A stretch of DNA of 64,000 bases, taken from contig JAMXBD010000024.1 in NCBI GenBank assembly GCA_024138025.1, forward strand, positions 2,604,001 through 2,668,000, read 5' to 3'. Every line of letters starts with the position of its first letter. Positions within the stretch are counted from its first letter, which is position 1. Below, one piece after another: positions 60,190 through 64,000 of this stretch. Origin of the DNA: Combretum micranthum. Lineage: Eukaryota > Streptophyta > Magnoliopsida > Myrtales > Combretaceae. A program made the position numbers and the translations under genes. The notes beneath the pieces were generated by a model, which saw only the letters and a program-made list of their open reading frames with translations, searched no databases and was not told the DNA's origin.

Positions 60190-61249
60190 TCACACCTATG
60201 CCCTGATCTAAACGGTTCATCACACCAGAAGCACTGTTTTTTATTTCGTTTTTCCTCTAGCTCCTATGGGGTTAGTTTCTTGTGAATCCTGAATGGAGTG
60301 TTTGTAGTATTTTAGGTTTTGAATGGAGCTTGTCTTAGGGTAGCGTATGTGGTGTTTAGGTTCGTGGTATTTGATGCGGGTTTGGGGTAATGGTTGGCTT
60401 TAGAGGTGAATGTGGTGTATGTGTTTGGAATGGTGTTTAGGAGTGGTGTTTGAGTGCAGATGTGTTTATGGGAGATTTGGTCGGCTTTTATTGTGGTTTC
60501 TTGTAATTTAGCTAGGGTTAGGGCATGTTGAATTGTTTGGGGTTGTAACATTCTCACAGGGAATTGAATCTCTGGTTTCAAACCACTAAGGAAGTAGCTC
60601 ACTCTCTAGGTTTCACATAGAGGAACTAAGGTTATCAAATACTCAAATATATTCCAATAATCAGCTAGGCTTCCTTGTTAAAATAGTTCCTTAGGGGCTG
60701 CCATTAGATCTTCAAATGTTTTAGATCCAAATCGTGTCAGCAGTCCCAGTACAAAATCTTCCTAATTAATGGGATTTGGTTGTGCCCAACTTTGGACAAA
60801 GGAATGATACTAATGTAATACTACATCTTCAAAATGTATTCCAACTATTTTAACCCTTAGGTTACTAGAGTTTCATCAAGTTCAAAATAGTGCTCAGCCT
60901 TAATTAACCAGGACTTAAGTTCATCACCATTAAACATAGGAAAATCAAACCGTGTAGATCTAGGGGGTACCTAGTATTGGTTGTCTCCCTCCTACAATAA
61001 TGAAGGCCATGTTAATGGAGCCTTACTAGTATTTCCAGTACCACTTGAAGATACTTTAAATGGCGAATTGTTTTGAGTTGCTGAATCCGCTATCTTCTTT
61101 TGCAGGTCTACAGTAACGGAGCCATATTTATCTAGGATCGTTTGCTACTGCTTGAAAAGTTCAACAAACTTATCTTCTTGTTCCTTCAGCAAGGTCTTCA
61201 CAGTTTCTTCCATCTTCTCAGCCTTTTCTGTCTCACGGGTCTTCACCAT
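60190..61249 (-). pseudogene. Chromovirus gag
   Basis: Starts at the first ATG after the PBS (61247-61249) with a charged N-terminus (EKAEKMEETVKTLLKEQEDK) followed by a stop at the site of a Gln codon. The capsid core remnant is at 60312-60602 (YFLSGLKPEIQFPVRMLQPQTIQHAL). The zinc finger CFWCDEPFRSGHRC lies near 60195-60240, a form common in chromoviruses. Multiple stops. Confidence 0.85.
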
Positions 61250-61262
61250 CCACCTTTCAGTG

Positions 61263-61274
61263 GCTCTGATACCA
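61263..61274 (-). other. Primer binding site of the chromovirus
   Basis: Minus-strand TGGTATCAGAGC, two bases after the 5' LTR end, the initiator-Met-tRNA type, the same as in the copia element. Confidence 0.92.
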
Positions 61275-61276
61275 CT

Positions 61277-61640
61277 TGAATCATGGAGGGCAATATTTTC
61301 AACAATATACTCAATAGATTTAGAAATGAAAGTCTGAATACAGACTATTTCGAATTCGAAAAATTGGGGAGCAATGTTTTTGGTGTATTTTCATTGATTT
61401 TTAATGCCATTACAATGTGATATATATAATGACTGTGTATAACAGAAAAAAATTCCCCTATGTCTATTTGATTGACAAGTGGCACACTACACAATACCAC
61501 ATGCCCCTTACTCTATATAGTTGAATTTGTTAATAAGCCGTAACTAAAATAATGGCCAAGGCCCACAGACATTATTTATGAAGTGTTGGGCCATAGCCCA
61601 TAATATCGAGGCCTACAACTGTCCTGGCTCCCTTACATCA
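61277..61640 (-). repeat. 5' LTR of the chromovirus
   Basis: A 364-bp repeat beginning tgaatcatggaggg and ending cccttacatca, followed by TCTTT. A TATATAG motif near 61514-61520 on the plus strand (CTATATA on the minus) may be its promoter. Confidence 0.92.
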
Positions 61641-61645
61641 TCTTT

Positions 61646-64000
61646 TCACGTATTTTGTGTGAGATTTTTCAAAAAGAATTGTTTGTCCTAATTATGCATG
61701 TTAGCAACTGAGTTAAGTAACAAGTCACTCTTTTCTTGTTGTGTAGTATCCACCAAAAAGTTGTCCCTATCTTCTTTCTTTATTTTGCTTGAAGATCTCT
61801 AAAATCCAATAAAAATCATATAATTGTGATGCATGGTTAAAGGTAATCCTTAAGAATGACTTTAATATGGAAATTAATTTATATTAGATATATTATTTTC
61901 TTTAAAGCCATTACTAAATGTAAAAATCAAATAACACTCCATTTTTTCCCCTCTAAAAAAGAAAACAAAAAATAGAAGAAATTGAAAAAGTAATTAAAAT
62001 AGAAAAATAGAAAACAATAATGCTTTTAGGAATTAGGAAACCAATATCCTTTAGGTAAATGAATTTAGATAGTAATAAGAAGAAGAAGAAGAAAAGAAAA
62101 AAGAACATAATAACAAAGTAAAAATAAATAAAATTAAAATTATTAGTTTATATATATTGGTATAGTAATATATAATACATGAATTAGCTTGTTTTTAGGT
62201 TTAATATAATATTGATAATGCATTATTCTAAACTCCAACAAGCCAATGCTTTGGCTCCCATCTTTGTTTTGCTATTATTAATTATTAATCTCTTAATTTT
62301 TTAGTTCATTTATTAACTTTTATAATTTGTAAATGTACATATAAAAGAGAAATATAGTGAAATATATCTATAACTATATATTATATTATACAATATCATA
62401 TGATACACAATATCATGTGGACCATATGATATACATATTATTACTAGAAAAAAAAAATTGATGTATCAAGATATAATATGTACCATATGTATATGTGTAT
62501 GCATTATGTATATTATATGTCTCTATATTTAGTGTGCTATGTTTTCATGATTTATTATCTCATCATATCATACATGAAATTGCCATGTTTTAGATCTATG
62601 TGTTAATATGTGATTTTTAGGTTTATTAAATTCATTAAAATGAGTAGATAAAATTTTAGGATAAAGTAATGTGTATAAAATTAACAGACTTATTTTTAGG
62701 TTATAATATTGATATAATATTGTTAGTTGTTATGTCATGCTTGGAATAAAAAACTACTAACCGCCATGATTTACGAATATGATCTATTGCATTCATTATA
62801 GGGTTAATATCAAATTCACTACCTAAAATTTGTGAAAAGGTACAGTTAATTACCTGAATTTTGAATTGATGAATTTACTAGCTAATTAAACTGCCATCAA
62901 TTTTATTACCTCTGTTTGCCATGTTGGATAGGTCAACCAATTGCACATCAACACATGTCCAATGGAGCTTAAAAAATTATGCGTATCTAAAAATCTAAAT
63001 AAATCTAGAAAATTACCTATAATTCGAGCTTTAAAAAATAAATTTCATATATTTTAATGGGTAATTGTCATAGAAATCTCTATATCTCTCCCCCCTTAGA
63101 TTTTATGTCTATGGAAGTTTTCCAGGTTTAACGGGATGTTAATTTGTTAAAGATTTCTTTACATTAAATGGAAACATAATGAACATCGAGATTATCATAA
63201 AAAAAAATTAGATGAACAAAAGAAATCTACATATAAAACATAATAAGAAATAAATCAACATATAGAATTACCTTAAGAAGCAGCAACTTTAGTTGTCTTG
63301 TGTTGATATTAAAACCTTGAGAACAAGTGGAAAAAACTTCATCTTTTGTAAATTACTAGATATTAAGAAAATAACATAATCAATGACTTATAAAAGTAGT
63401 AACTTCTTATAAAAATTCATTCTTTGCTACCAAACACACAAAGTTAAATACCCAATTGTGTTGAAAACTCAAGATCACTAGAAAAATTTGCTCCTCTTTC
63501 AGTTAAAAATTTTAAAAATGAAAAAAAAAATTGGAGAAAAAACTTACACACAGTAGTGGAGAGAGGACCAAATATCCCAATATAAAGAACAAGGAGAGCA
63601 ATAATAGTAAGAAAATGCATGAACAGTACCATATTCTCTATCAACATCTCTTTTATTTTTATTTCTCCCTTTAATTAACCCTACCCAAATAAGGCCAAAA
63701 TTGAACGAAAGAAAGAAACTAAGAAAGATTCAATTTTTTCAAACGAGGAAGTAAAATGGAGAAAAACACATATAAGAATCAACTCACAATGAAGAAAGAT
63801 TGCATCTTTTTATTTTATTTTTCTCAAACAAGAATAGAATGGAGAAGACAAGACACGTCCCATGAAAAGGTTAAAAAAAAAAGCATATAACCCAAGATAT
63901 TTTAGGTTTAATTATGAGTGGTTGTTGGGATTCATTTGGGTTTTTAGATGTAGGAATTCATATACATGTGCGACAAGCTATTGACAGATCCGTCCAACAA
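61646..64000. other. Gene-free AT-rich stretch
   Basis: No gene or clear element. A purine-rich AAG tract lies at 62080-62100. Palindrome-rich sequence with atatcatatgatac and ccatatgatatac lies at 62390-62440. A 67-codon minus-strand frame at 63444-63647 is hydrophobic but matches no family. Confidence 0.4.

Larger units (their letters stand above)
56322..61640 (-). mobile_element. Full-length Ty3/gypsy chromovirus (Reina-like)
   Basis: A 5.32-kb element on the minus strand with two LTRs, PBS, PPT and perfect 5-bp target duplication TCTTT (56317-56321 and 61641-61645). The domain order is gag, zinc finger, protease, RT, RNase H, integrase, chromodomain-like tail, which is typical of plant chromoviruses. 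The short length and LTRs of about 0.4 kb suggest Reina. Several stops and frame changes break the single long ORF. Full structure with a perfect target duplication implies moderate age. Confidence 0.93.

Overview
This window is repeat-rich, AT-rich nuclear DNA from a flowering plant, most likely a eudicot. The evidence is plant-type Ty1/copia and Ty3/gypsy retrotransposons with initiator-Met-tRNA primer sites, very long solo LTRs, a CACTA-like and a hAT-like non-autonomous element, long gene-free AT-rich stretches, and one plant-type host gene. I saw no rRNA or tRNA gene, no CRISPR array and no bacterial-style operon. The species cannot be named from the sequence.

Layout. 1-1.45 kb: degenerate AT-rich direct repeat, then a short CACTA-like element. 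1.86-6.60 kb: structurally complete minus-strand Ty1/copia element with two LTRs, PBS, PPT and a perfect 5-bp target duplication, but frameshifted coding. 6.6-11.6 kb: gene-poor DNA. 11.6-14.7 kb: a diverged LTR-like block. 15.6-19.05 kb: first long minus-strand solo LTR. 21.7-25.58 kb: 5' part of a decayed plus-strand Ty3/gypsy element, with a 68-bp intron-like insertion in its RT. 25.58-30.13 kb: a giant plus-strand LTR-like block whose promoter region is present three times. 30.7-31.05 kb: an 81-bp minisatellite. 31.1-32.7 kb: another LTR-like block. 33.25-39.45 kb: one copy of the 21.7-kb LTR broken by three nested insertions (a 3.5-kb solo LTR, a 744-bp element and a hAT-like element). 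39.7-40.4 kb: a gypsy gag remnant. 40.75-45.75 kb: third long solo LTR. 46.3-47.5 kb: the only convincing host gene, an ELO/HOS3-like membrane protein. 51.8-55.2 kb: a direct duplication flanking a Tat-like LTR and gag remnant. 56.32-61.64 kb: a full-length minus-strand Ty3/gypsy chromovirus with perfect 5-bp target duplication. The rest to 64 kb is AT-rich with no gene seen.

How it works together. Nearly all of the window is retrotransposon sediment of different ages. The copia and chromovirus elements keep every cis-signal (LTR, PBS, PPT, TSD), while all polyproteins are broken, many of the stops looking like C-to-T decay of methylated cytosines. The ELO-like gene sits in a GC-richer island with its own TATA box and pyrimidine-rich leader. 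It needs three single-base corrections within about 180 bp to read through, so it is either a young pseudogene or affected by sequence error. The most unusual items are the triplicated promoter region of the giant LTR, the intron-like insertion in the RT, the triple nesting in one LTR, and the ELO protein that lacks the usual histidine box.
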